A stretch of 33,252 nt of DNA from positions 81,970-115,221 of the forward strand of contig NZ_KE383859.1 in assembly GCF_000422485.1 (NCBI RefSeq). Direction: 5' to 3'. The position numbers and the translations under genes were made by a program. The notes below the pieces were generated by a model. The model was not told the DNA's origin. It saw nothing but the letters and a program-made list of their open reading frames with translations, and searched no databases. Source of the stretch: Paenibacillus pasadenensis DSM 19293 (GTDB lineage Bacteria > Bacillota > Bacilli > Paenibacillales > Paenibacillaceae). Below, piece by piece: positions 1 through 7,013 of the stretch; the stretch's first letter is position 1; every line of letters starts with the position of its first letter.

Positions 1-85
1 CTTGCGAGCCGCTGTAACCCGAATTATTCGGGTTGGAGCCTGAAAGAAGGACTTGCGAGCCGCTGTAACCCGAATTATTCGGGTT
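1..85. repeat. 51-bp direct repeat, one full and one partial copy, each with a hairpin
   Basis: A unit starting CTTGCGAGCCGCTGTAACCC occurs at 1-51 and again at 52-85, where it diverges. Each copy holds a perfect inverted repeat, AACCCGAA-TTA-TTCGGGTT, at about 17-35 and 68-86. The array probably continues to the left of the window. There is no coding potential with a ribosome binding site here. The period is almost the same as the 52-bp repeats at the other end of the window, but the sequences are only loosely similar. Confidence 0.85.
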
Positions 86-107
86 AGGTTTAAAAGACGA
101 ACGGTCG

Positions 108-156
108 GAGATACGCGGAAAACCGAGTAGCTCGAGCGAGTGGAGGATCGGACGGG
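108..156. repeat. Degenerate copy of the hairpin repeat seen at 32793-32930
   Basis: The stretch reads GAGATACGCGG-AAAA-CCGAGTAGCTC and then ends in GGATCGGACGGG. It matches the unit at 32881-32930 (GAGTTACGCGG-AAAAA-CCGAGTAATTC ... GTCGCGGACGGG) in sequence, in imperfect hairpin form and in the trailing GGACGGG. This is the same dispersed family at both ends of the window. Confidence 0.65.
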
Positions 157-340
157 AGCAGGACTGCACTTTGGCGAGCGCAGAGGAGAACGGAACGCCG
201 CGGGTGTCCGGGAGGAATTGGGAACCAGGAGCGAAGCGGACGGGGGCTCGTGGAGAAGCGGCAGCGGTTCCCTTGGAGGCCGGATTCCACCCCTGCTGGG
301 GAATGGGATCAAAGGAATCTGGGCTCCAGGGAGATCGGAA
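157..340. other. Gene-free spacer inside the repeat island
   Basis: Open frames cross this stretch on both strands. None has a Shine-Dalgarno sequence, a recognisable domain or a conserved-looking composition, and their translations are Arg/Pro/Ser-rich, as expected from GC-rich repeat DNA. I see nothing functional here. Confidence 0.5.
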
Positions 341-495
341 CGAGTCCCCGCTCCGCGAAGCGGTTTCGGTTTCGATCCCGCTGGTGGGTCCCGGCGCCGG
401 TTCCGAGTCCCCGCTCCGCGAAGCGGTTTCGGTTTCGATCCCGCTGCGGGGTCCGGCGCCGGTTCCGAGTCCCCGCTCCGCGAAGCGGGGCCGTT
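341..495. repeat. 62/63-bp direct repeats, two full and one partial copy
   Basis: Units start with CGAGTCCCCGCTCCGCGAAG at 341, 404 and 466. The first two are nearly identical over their full length of 63 and 62 bp; the third diverges after about 25 bases. Each carries a small hairpin, CCGCT/AGCGG, which in the third copy extends to CCCCGCT-CCGCGA-AGCGGGG. This family is distinct from the 51/52-bp repeats. Confidence 0.85.
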
Positions 496-573
496 CCGGC
501 ACCTCGTTTCGGTCCGACGTTCCGGCCTCCGCCCAATAATGGCTTGAGCTTGGTATTTGCTCCGTTTTTCCCC

Positions 574-727
574 GTCCGCTTCCCGTCCGTTCCTCGTCCG
601 CTCCTGGTCCGTACCTGGTCCGCATCTCGTCCGCTCCCCGTCCGTTCCTCATCCGCACCTCGTCCGCTCCTGGTCCGTTCCCCGTCCGCTCCTAGTCCGT
701 TCCTCGTCCGCACCTCGTCCGTTCCGC
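574..727. repeat. 11-bp tandem array, 14 consecutive units
   Basis: The unit is GTCCGYNCCNN, repeated without gaps from 574 to 727. Only the last five or six positions vary and the GTCCG core is kept in all but one unit (ATCCG at 651). The exact unit GTCCGTTCCTC recurs at 585, 640 and 695, which gives a 55-bp higher-order period of five units. Translated open frames across it (for example Arg-Pro-Leu-Leu-Val-Arg-Ser repeats) are by-products of the tandem structure and have no ribosome binding site. Confidence 0.9.
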
Positions 728-891
728 CGCCGCTTATTGCCACTTGGAACGAGGACGGGAGCACCGCTTTCGGGGCAAGCTAACGAGGCGGCCGAAAGCG
801 TCGGAAAGACACGGCCGGAGCGGCCCGGACCGCCACGGTTTCGGGGCGGGATCGTCACATTTTCAACATGGCTTTTGCATTTTTTTGCCGC

Positions 892-897
892 TATAAT
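892..897 (+). promoter_or_regulatory. Possible -10 element for the ctaA operon
   Basis: A perfect TATAAT lies 43 bases upstream of the ctaA start, at the edge of the repeat island. No good TTGACA-like -35 sits 16-18 bp upstream, so this is a half-supported promoter. Confidence 0.4.
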
Positions 898-939
898 GAG
901 GGTTGTATCCATAGGAAGAAGGGGTGACAACCGACAATC

Positions 940-1869
940 ATGTTCTCCCGAGCTTACCGCCTGCTTGCATGGATGTCCTGCATCGGCATGTTCCTGGTCC
1001 TGCTGGCCGGAGCGCTTGTAACCAATACCGAATCCGGCCGCGGCTGCGGAGACGACTGGCCGCTTTGCAACGGCAAGTTTATTCCCGCCTTTACGCTGGA
1101 GACCGCCATCGAATACTCCCACCGCGCCGTAACCGGCGTCGTCGGCATCATCGTGCTCGCCACGTTTGTGCTGACCATCCGGCTGTTCCGCCGCCACGGC
1201 CATCGCGAGCCGCTCTGGTACGCCGGCCTGACGCTGGCCTTTACGATCATCCAGGCGCTCATGGGCGCGGCCGCGGTCATGTGGTACCAGAGCCCGCCGG
1301 TCATGGCGCTGCATTTCGGCATTTCCTTGCTCGCGGTCGCATCGACCGTGCTGCTCGTCATCTGGGTCCGGCGCCACAGCAAGGGCTACGACGCCGCGAC
1401 CGCCCCCCGGCTGCCGCGCTCGGTCTATGCGCTCGTGCTTACGGCTTGCATTTATTGTTATGTCGTCGTTTATCTCGGCGCGTTCATCCGCCATACCGAC
1501 TCCGGCGGCGGCTGCCTCGGCTGGCCGCTCTGCAACGGACAAGTCGTGCCTGAGCTGACCGGCGCGACCGGCATCGTCTTCATCCACCGCGTCGCAGGCC
1601 TGCTGCTCGGCCTGCTGTTCCTGTGGCTGTACCTGCGCGTGCGCAAGCATGCCCCGGCAGGAGACCGAGCGACCCGCTCGGCCCGCCTCGTGCTGATCCT
1701 CGTCGTCTGCCAGATCTTCAGCGGCGCCTGGCTGACCGCGACGATGCACGACGAGCAGTGGTTCCTGTTCACCAACATGCTGCACAACCTGATCATCACC
1801 ATTCTCTTCTCCATCCTGATCGATCTCGGCATCCAGGCTTGGAAAAGACAGGAAGGACGGACTTCATGA
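940..1869 (+). CDS. ctaA: Haem A synthase, CtaA/COX15 family
   Basis: CtaA is a membrane enzyme that oxidises the C8 methyl of haem O to a formyl group, making haem A for aa3-type cytochrome oxidases. The 309-residue product is of normal Bacillus CtaA length with about eight hydrophobic segments in two similar halves. Visible are E58 and H61 (in EYSHR), H125, H216 and H282 as the expected haem ligands. Two cysteine pairs, C36/C43 and C192/C198, lie in the loops SGRGCGDDWPLCNG and SGGGCLGWPLCNG; Gram-positive CtaA carries such pairs. A GAAGAAGGGG stretch precedes the ATG at some distance. The stop overlaps the start of the UbiD gene by ATGA, so the two are probably translationally coupled. The usual partner ctaB (haem O synthase) is not in this window. 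Confidence 0.95.
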   Translation: MFSRAYRLLAWMSCIGMFLVLLAGALVTNTESGRGCGDDWPLCNGKFIPAFTLETAIEYSHRAVTGVVGIIVLATFVLTIRLFRRHGHREPLWYAGLTLAFTIIQALMGAAAVMWYQSPPVMALHFGISLLAVASTVLLVIWVRRHSKGYDAATAPRLPRSVYALVLTACIYCYVVVYLGAFIRHTDSGGGCLGWPLCNGQVVPELTGATGIVFIHRVAGLLLGLLFLWLYLRVRKHAPAGDRATRSARLVLILVVCQIFSGAWLTATMHDEQWFLFTNMLHNLIITILFSILIDLGIQAWKRQEGRTS

Positions 1870-3638
1870 ATTTTGCGAATCTGAGGCAATTCACGGAAGC
1901 GCTTCGCCAGGACGGCGATCTGGCGGTCATCGACGCCCCGGTCGACCCGAATCTGGAGCTTGCCGAGATCCATCGCCGCATCATCGAGGAGGAGGGCCCC
2001 GCTCTCCTGTTCACGAATGTGAAAGGAAGCACATTCCCCGTGCTCACCAATATGTTCGGCACGTCGCGCCGCGTCGATCTGGCCTTCGGCCCGAAGCCGG
2101 AGCAGCTCATGAAGACGATCGTCGGCGCCGCCGACCGGCTGCTCCCGCCGACGCTCGGCGCGATCTGGGGCGAGCGCGGCATGATGCTCGACCTGCTCAA
2201 GGTCGGGCTCAAGGATGTGCCGAGCGGCTCGGCTCCGGTGCTGCAGCAGGTGCGCCGCGAAGCTCCGCTCCAAGGGCTGCCGTTCCTGACCAGCTGGCAG
2301 GAGGACGGCGGTCCTTTCGTCACGCTGCCGCTCGTCTATACGGAGCATCCGCTTCATCCGAAAAAGCATAACCTCGGCATGTACCGCATGCAGATCTTCG
2401 ACGACCGCACGACCGGCATGCACTGGCAGATCCACAAGGGCGGCGGCTTCCACTACCATGAGGCGGAGAAGCTGAACCAGGAGCTGCCGGTGAGCGTGTT
2501 CCTCGGCGGTCCGCCGGCGCTCATCGCTGCGGCGATCGCGCCGGTGCCGGAGCATCTGCCGGAGCTGATGATCGCCTCGCTCATCCTCGGCGGCAAGCTG
2601 CCGGTGACGCAGGATCCGCTCGGACGCCACCGCATCCCGGCCGAGGCCGAATTCGCCATCCACGGCACGGTGCCGCCCCATGAGCGCCGGCCCGAAGGAC
2701 CGTTCGGCGACCACTTCGGCTACTATTCGCTGCAGCATGACTTCCCGGTGTTCAACGTCAAGCATGTGCATCACCGCAAGGACGCCATCTATCCGGCGAC
2801 GATCGTCGGCAAGCCGCGTCAGGAAGACTACTACCTCGGCGAATACCTGCAGCGCCTGCTCAGCCCGGCGTTTCCGATGGCGATGCCCGGCGTCAAGGAC
2901 CTGTGGGCTTACGCCGAGACCGGCGTGCATGCGCTCGCGGCCGCCGTCGTGCGCGAAAGCTACTCGCGCGAGGCGCTCGGCACCGGCTTCGCCATCTTCG
3001 GCCAAGGCCAGCTGTCGCTGACCAAGTTCCTCATGCTGACCGATCAGCCGATCGACCTGTCCAAGTTCGATACGCTGCTCGAGACGGTGCTGGAGCGATT
3101 CCAGCCGGAGACGGATCTGTTCGTGTTCGACAACACGTCCCACGACACGCTCGATTATACGAGCGGCAAGCTCAACCACGGCAGCAAAGGGCTGCTGATC
3201 GGCGTAGGCGAGCCGGTGCGGACGCTGCCCTATGAATATACGGAGGGCCCGATTGCGGAGATTAACGACATCGCCGTCTACTGCAAAGGCGCGCTGGTCG
3301 TATCGGGGGCGTCCTACGCCGCCGATCCGGAGCTGGCGTCCAAGCTGCTGGAGCGCGTCGCCGAACGCGGCACCGAATGGCCGCTCATCGTGCTCGTCGA
3401 CGATGCGTCCACGGTCGCCTCGGCGCAGACGCCGTTCCTGTGGACGGTGTTCACCCGCTTCAATCCGGCGGACGACATCTACGCGCTGTCCGACGCGCGC
3501 CGCCATCATCTGGCCTATCGTCTGCCGATCGTCATCGACGCCCGCATGAAGCCCGGCTACCCGGACGAGCTGTTCCCGCGCGAGGATATCGTGCAGCTGG
3601 TCGACCGGCGCTGGAAGGAATATTTCCCCGGAGCTTGA
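1866..3638 (+). CDS. UbiD-family (prenylated-FMN) decarboxylase, probably for menaquinone biosynthesis
   Basis: The 590-residue product is of UbiD/menaquinone-decarboxylase type and length. It begins MNFANLRQFTEALRQDGDL, typical of the family N-terminus, and has the family signature EGPFGDHFGYYS near residues 276-287, with upstream acidic and basic residues (EFAIHG...PPHERR) where the catalytic Glu-Arg-Glu set is expected. The H/K/R-rich stretch around residues 160-195 (HPKKHNLGMYRMQIF) matches the cofactor-binding region. The ATG at 1866 overlaps the ctaA stop, and GGAAGGA lies just upstream. A UbiX-type flavin prenyltransferase, which the family needs, is not in the window. The presence of mqnE 3.4 kb away suggests this is the futalosine-pathway (MqnL-type) decarboxylase rather than a phenolic-acid enzyme; that assignment is inference. 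Confidence 0.88.
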   Translation: MNFANLRQFTEALRQDGDLAVIDAPVDPNLELAEIHRRIIEEEGPALLFTNVKGSTFPVLTNMFGTSRRVDLAFGPKPEQLMKTIVGAADRLLPPTLGAIWGERGMMLDLLKVGLKDVPSGSAPVLQQVRREAPLQGLPFLTSWQEDGGPFVTLPLVYTEHPLHPKKHNLGMYRMQIFDDRTTGMHWQIHKGGGFHYHEAEKLNQELPVSVFLGGPPALIAAAIAPVPEHLPELMIASLILGGKLPVTQDPLGRHRIPAEAEFAIHGTVPPHERRPEGPFGDHFGYYSLQHDFPVFNVKHVHHRKDAIYPATIVGKPRQEDYYLGEYLQRLLSPAFPMAMPGVKDLWAYAETGVHALAAAVVRESYSREALGTGFAIFGQGQLSLTKFLMLTDQPIDLSKFDTLLETVLERFQPETDLFVFDNTSHDTLDYTSGKLNHGSKGLLIGVGEPVRTLPYEYTEGPIAEINDIAVYCKGALVVSGASYAADPELASKLLERVAERGTEWPLIVLVDDASTVASAQTPFLWTVFTRFNPADDIYALSDARRHHLAYRLPIVIDARMKPGYPDELFPREDIVQLVDRRWKEYFPGA

Positions 3639-3663
3639 ATTACATCCTAGAGGAGGTCGGCCC

Positions 3664-4389
3664 ATGCTCCGCATGCTGTTTGGAGAAGAGCCGGCAGCGC
3701 CGGCCGGCGTTGTCGCCGATGCGCTGAAGGCCATGCAGGCTTATGCCTCCGCCATGCATCTTCATGCCGTCGCGGGACGAGACCAGGACCACAAGGCGCG
3801 TACCCGCGAGGTCATGGCCTTCGGCCTGATGGCCTCGCTCGACGAGCTGGAGCAGAGCTGTTATGCCGCTTCGCGCTTCGGCGCGCTCGTGACGAGCGAT
3901 TCCTGGGCCGACATGCCTCAGGAGGAGCGGCTGCATTACCGCCGTTACGTCTATTTCGACAAAAATGCCTTCATCCGCCTGTTCTCCCTGCTGGACAAGC
4001 TCGGCACGCTGCTGAACGAAGCGCTGGAGCTGAACACGCAGCAGTTCAAGGAGCGCTTCTCTTACTTCACCGTGCTGCGGCGCATGCGGGAGAAAAAGCT
4101 GCATCTTGCGCTCGGAGGGCCGCTGAGCGACCTTAAGGCCCGGCATGAGAAGCCTGTCGCGCGGCTGCGCAAGCGCCGCAACGAGGAGATCCATAACCTG
4201 AACTCCGAGCTGCAGGACGATCTGCTGCAGATGCATCTTCATTTCGGCGAGGAGATCGGCCTGGAGAGCATCTCCGACCAGCTGGAGGACATGGCGAGCG
4301 GCCTGGAGCTCGCGGCGGCGTCCCTGCAGCTGGCATTCGCCTACTTGGCGAAGCTGGCGGAGGAGAAAGCCCCGCAATCCGGCCGATAA
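3664..4389 (+). CDS. HEPN-domain protein, Cthe_2314-like
   Basis: The 241-residue, largely helical protein resembles the Cthe_2314-type HEPN family seen in Paenibacillus and clostridia. The key feature is RRNEEIH at residues 171-177, which gives the R-N-x3-H (Rx4H) signature at R172 and H177. HEPN ribonucleases use this pair at a dimer interface for metal-independent RNA cleavage. A perfect AGGAGG at 3651-3656 lies 7 bases before the ATG. The gene starts 25 bases after the UbiD stop and is followed 20 bases later by an SDR gene, so it is an internal member of the ctaA operon. There is no adjacent nucleotidyltransferase (MNT) or other obvious antitoxin. Many HEPN proteins with this motif are RNases in toxin or defence systems, but the role of this subfamily is not known to me. 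Confidence 0.75.
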   Translation: MLRMLFGEEPAAPAGVVADALKAMQAYASAMHLHAVAGRDQDHKARTREVMAFGLMASLDELEQSCYAASRFGALVTSDSWADMPQEERLHYRRYVYFDKNAFIRLFSLLDKLGTLLNEALELNTQQFKERFSYFTVLRRMREKKLHLALGGPLSDLKARHEKPVARLRKRRNEEIHNLNSELQDDLLQMHLHFGEEIGLESISDQLEDMASGLELAAASLQLAFAYLAKLAEEKAPQSGR

Positions 4390-4409
4390 TCGGCGAGGAG
4401 GAACGATCC

Positions 4410-5201
4410 GTGGAGCTGAAAGGAAAAACGGCCCTGATCACCGGCAGCGCCAAAGGGCTCGGCAAGCGGGCGGCGGAGGAGCTGGCCCGCTGCGGCTGCG
4501 ATATCGTGCTCAACTACCGCACGAGCGCGGACGATGCAGAAGCGCTGGCGCGGGAGCTGGAGAGCCGCTTCCGCGTGCGCAGCCGCGCGATCCGGGCCGA
4601 TCTGGCCCTGCCCGGCGAGGCGGCAGAGCTGGCCCGCGAGGCGCTGCGGCTGACCGGCCGGGTGGACATCCTCGTCAACAATGCCGGACCGTTCATCCGC
4701 GAGCGCCGGGTGTTCGGCGATTACGAGGAAGAGGAGATCATCGCGCTGCTGCACGGCAACCTGCTCGGCGCGATGCTGCTGGACCGCCATCTGCTGCCCG
4801 CGATGCGCGAGCGGCGGTGGGGACGCATCATCCACTTCGGCTTCGGCCATGCGATGGAAGGCCGCGCCTGGCCTCATCGGGCCGTTTATGCCGCGGCCAA
4901 GACCGGGCTCGTGTCGTTCACCAAGACGCTCGCCGTCGAGGAGGGCTCCCATGGCGTCACCGTCAACATGGTCTGTCCGGGCGACATCCGCGGCGACTAC
5001 AAGGAAAAGTCGATCGCCGACGTGCAGGGCATCGCGGACGACGACTCTCCGCTGGGCCGTCCCGGCACGGGCGAGGACGTCGCCCGCGTCATCGCCTTCC
5101 TGTGCCTGCCGCAGTCGGACTTCCTGACGGGCAACATCATCGACGTGACGGGCGGCTTCGACCCGATCCGCACGAGCATCAAGCCGGCCTCGCCCGGCTG
5201 A
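4410..5201 (+). CDS. Short-chain dehydrogenase/reductase (SDR), YtkK-like
   Basis: A classical SDR of 263 residues using a Rossmann fold and NAD(P)H. It shows the nucleotide-binding TGSAKGLGK motif at residues 11-19, the NNAG motif near residue 90, the catalytic Tyr-x3-Lys in VYAAAKTG near 156-160, and the post-catalytic VCPGDIRGD where many SDRs have PG. The C-terminal GRPGTGEDVARVIAFLC and TGNIIDVTGG are close to the B. subtilis YtkK type, annotated as 3-oxoacyl-ACP reductase-like. The start is GTG at 4410, chosen because GAGGAG ends 9 bases upstream. It is the last gene of the ctaA-UbiD-HEPN-SDR operon and ends just before a bidirectional hairpin terminator. The substrate cannot be read from the sequence. 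Confidence 0.85.
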   Translation: MELKGKTALITGSAKGLGKRAAEELARCGCDIVLNYRTSADDAEALARELESRFRVRSRAIRADLALPGEAAELAREALRLTGRVDILVNNAGPFIRERRVFGDYEEEEIIALLHGNLLGAMLLDRHLLPAMRERRWGRIIHFGFGHAMEGRAWPHRAVYAAAKTGLVSFTKTLAVEEGSHGVTVNMVCPGDIRGDYKEKSIADVQGIADDDSPLGRPGTGEDVARVIAFLCLPQSDFLTGNIIDVTGGFDPIRTSIKPASPG

Positions 5202-5203
5202 AC

Positions 5204-5250
5204 AAAAAAACGGCTGGCATCCCGGGAGGGGAGCCAGCCGCTTGTTATTT
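5204..5250. terminator. Bidirectional terminator between the SDR gene and the NifU-like gene
   Basis: CGGCTGGC (5211-5218) pairs perfectly with GCCAGCCG (5233-5240). On the minus strand the stem is followed by a run of T (the A-run at 5204-5210), a good intrinsic terminator for the NifU-like gene. On the plus strand it is followed by CTTGTTATTT, a weaker tail for the ctaA operon. Confidence 0.8.
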
Positions 5251-5260
5251 CGAAACCTTC

Positions 5261-5506
5261 TTAGAAGACCTGGACAACCTCTTGCACGCCTTCGACTTCT
5301 TCCAGCAGGGCGCGCTCGATGCCGGCCTTCAGCGTGATCGTGGAGCTCGGGCAGCTGCCGCAGGCGCCGACGAGACGGAGCTTGACGATGCCGTCCTCCA
5401 CGTCCACGAGCTCCACGTCGCCGCCGTCGCGCTGAAGGAACGGACGAAGCTTGTCAAGAACATCCAGAACCTCGTCGTACATCGTGCTTTGTGCGTTTTC
5501 GCTCAT
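5261..5506 (-). CDS. NifU C-terminal-domain (NFU-type) Fe-S protein, YutI-like
   Basis: An 81-residue stand-alone NFU domain that binds a bridging [4Fe-4S] cluster at a dimer interface and passes it to target proteins. The cluster motif is C49-G-S-C52 in GACGSCPSS, and [12 protein letters not shown] is the typical start of the domain. The ATG at 5506 was chosen because AAAGGAG lies 9 bases upstream; a TTG three codons earlier directly abuts that ribosome binding site and is unlikely. It is divergent from the YuzB-like gene, the pairing seen for yutI/yuzB in Bacillus. Confidence 0.9.
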   Translation of the reverse strand: MSENAQSTMYDEVLDVLDKLRPFLQRDGGDVELVDVEDGIVKLRLVGACGSCPSSTITLKAGIERALLEEVEGVQEVVQVF

Positions 5507-5529
5507 TGCATTCAACTCCTTTCTTCCCT

Positions 5530-5558
5530 ATTATAATACAAAGCAAGACGATTGAAAA
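5530..5558 (-). promoter_or_regulatory. Promoter of the NifU-like gene
   Basis: On the minus strand TTTTCA (5553-5558) and TATAAT (5530-5535) are separated by 17 bp, upstream of the NifU-like start. The -10 is perfect and the -35 matches the vegetative consensus at 4 of 6 positions. Confidence 0.6.
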
Positions 5559-5570
5559 CGGAGGTACGCC

Positions 5571-5843
5571 ATGCTGAAGCCCGTCGTTGAATTCTGCTCG
5601 AGCAACATGCATCATGGCACCGACCGGCTGATGCGCGCTCTAGAACAGGATGACCGATATGAAGTCATCGAATACGGCTGCCTCGGCAATTGCGGCGAAT
5701 GCTATCTGTCGCCGTTCGCGATGGTCGACGGCGAGATCGTCGCGGCCGATACGGTCGAGGAACTGGAAACGGCCCTGCAGGAGAACGTTCTCCGCAAGGC
5801 CGCCGAGCGCGAGGCGCTGGACAAGCTGATCGACGACCTGTAG
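5571..5843 (+). CDS. YuzB-like small cysteine protein (DUF1450)
   Basis: A 90-residue protein of the YuzB/DUF1450 family, function unknown. It has C9 in EFCSSN and a cluster C37-x3-C41-x2-C44 in YGCLGNCGECY, a thioredoxin-like ferredoxin-style arrangement that could hold a cluster or redox cysteines. GGAGG lies 7 bases before the ATG. It sits between the NifU-like and YutJ-like genes, the same three families grouped in Bacillus, which suggests a shared redox or Fe-S role. No cluster binding has been shown that I can cite. Confidence 0.85.
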   Translation: MLKPVVEFCSSNMHHGTDRLMRALEQDDRYEVIEYGCLGNCGECYLSPFAMVDGEIVAADTVEELETALQENVLRKAAEREALDKLIDDL

Positions 5844-5866
5844 GCGCGATCGGCTTGTTTTCCGTC

Positions 5867-6934
5867 TCATCCGAAATGGTTTTTGGAACGCCAGAGCACG
5901 CCGGTTTTGAGCACTCGCGGCACGCGGCCCATGATGGCCGTATTGCCCATGAGGCCGAAGCCGGCTTTTTTGCCGAGCGAGCCGAGCGTGCCCTTGAGCT
6001 TGATCTTGCCGACCTTCGGCGTGCGGCCTTTCCAGATCGCCTGCATGACGTCCGCGACCTGCTTGCCCATCGCGCCGGCAAGCTGTCCGCTCGGAGAGAA
6101 CGGCACGGACGCGCAGTCGCCGATGACGAATACTTCCGGATAGTCCGGCAGCTGATGAAGCTCGTTGAGCACGAGGCGGCCCTGATGGTCCTTGGCCACG
6201 TTCAGCTCGCGCACGACCTCGACCGGCTGGATGCCCGCGGTCCAGACGGTGGCGTCGGTGTAGATCGGCTCCGGCGAGTTGCCGTCATGCAGGACGCCGT
6301 CCTCGAGCAGCTTGAGCGACACATGGCCGCGCATCTCCACATGATGCTCGAGGAACCACGCCGAGACGTACGTCTTGAGCTTCGGAGGGAAGGCCGAAAG
6401 GATGCTCGGTCCGCGGTCGATGATGCGGATGTTGAGATCCTTGCGCGCCTCGCGCAGCTCCGCGGCGATCTCGACGCCGCTCAGGCCGCCGCCGATGATC
6501 GATACCTGGCCGTACGGCTTGACGTCGCCGAGCACCTGGTAGGTGCGGCGCGTATTCGCGAACGTCTGGATGCTGCAGGAGTTCTTTTCGGCTCCGGGAA
6601 TGCCGTGATAGTTGTCCGTGCAGCCGAGGCCGATCGTCAGCCAATCGTACGATACCGGGTCCTGCCCTTCGAGCAGGACGCGCTTGCCGTCGAGGTCGAT
6701 GCCCGTCACCTCGCCGTAGGTGATGAGCAGGCGCGAGTCGCTCGGGAAAGAAACCCGGAGATCGATCTCCGGAGACGTTCCCGCGGCCAGCGCGTAGTAT
6801 TCCGTCTTGAGTCCTTGGAAAGGCATGCGGTCGATCAGCACGATGATCGTATCCGAAGGGATGTCTCCGTCCAGCAGCTCCTGGGCCAGAGCCATGCCTC
6901 CGTATCCGCCGCCCAAAATGACAAATCGCTTCAT
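5867..6934 (-). CDS. NADH dehydrogenase-like flavoprotein, YutJ-like
   Basis: A 355-residue two-dinucleotide-domain FAD/NAD(P) oxidoreductase of the NDH-2 superfamily. The FAD site is GGGYGG (residues 8-13), the NAD(P) site is GGGLSGVEIA near residue 150, and VFVIGDCAS near residue 270 is the second FAD contact. It is shorter than ordinary NDH-2 enzymes such as the one at 21655-22848 and lacks an obvious C-terminal amphipathic membrane anchor, as is usual for YutJ-type proteins. The role is probably electron transfer from NAD(P)H, perhaps to quinone; the acceptor is unknown. It is convergent with the YuzB-like gene (23 bases between stops, no clear terminator) and lies 79 bases downstream of mqnE on the same strand, so it may be transcribed with it. 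Confidence 0.85.
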   Translation of the reverse strand: MKRFVILGGGYGGMALAQELLDGDIPSDTIIVLIDRMPFQGLKTEYYALAAGTSPEIDLRVSFPSDSRLLITYGEVTGIDLDGKRVLLEGQDPVSYDWLTIGLGCTDNYHGIPGAEKNSCSIQTFANTRRTYQVLGDVKPYGQVSIIGGGLSGVEIAAELREARKDLNIRIIDRGPSILSAFPPKLKTYVSAWFLEHHVEMRGHVSLKLLEDGVLHDGNSPEPIYTDATVWTAGIQPVEVVRELNVAKDHQGRLVLNELHQLPDYPEVFVIGDCASVPFSPSGQLAGAMGKQVADVMQAIWKGRTPKVGKIKLKGTLGSLGKKAGFGLMGNTAIMGRVPRVLKTGVLWRSKNHFG

Positions 6935-7013
6935 TCGTATCCCAACCCTTGTTCGCTTTTCACGGTGCCGCGATGAAGATGGATGAACCTAATATGCTCG
7001 CTGCCGAGCGGAA

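Noticed and set aside
1-85. CRISPR-like or tRNA-like structure in the 51-bp repeats
   Set aside because: Only one full and one partial copy with no variable spacer, and the hairpin does not fold as a cloverleaf.
574-727. CRISPR-like array
   Set aside because: Units are 11 bp without spacers and there are no cas genes; it is a simple tandem repeat.
140-1021. Long overlapping open frames across the left repeat island
   Set aside because: No ribosome binding sites, overlapping on both strands, and translations are low-complexity Arg/Pro/Ser/Leu repeats caused by the tandem DNA repeats.
649-3734. Very long minus-strand open frames opposite ctaA and the UbiD gene
   Set aside because: Shadow frames of high-GC genes; Arg/His/Gln-rich with no domain, while the plus strand holds clear family members.
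5504-5515. TTG start three codons upstream for the NifU-like protein
   Set aside because: The TTG directly abuts the AAAGGAG ribosome binding site; the ATG at 5506 has correct spacing.
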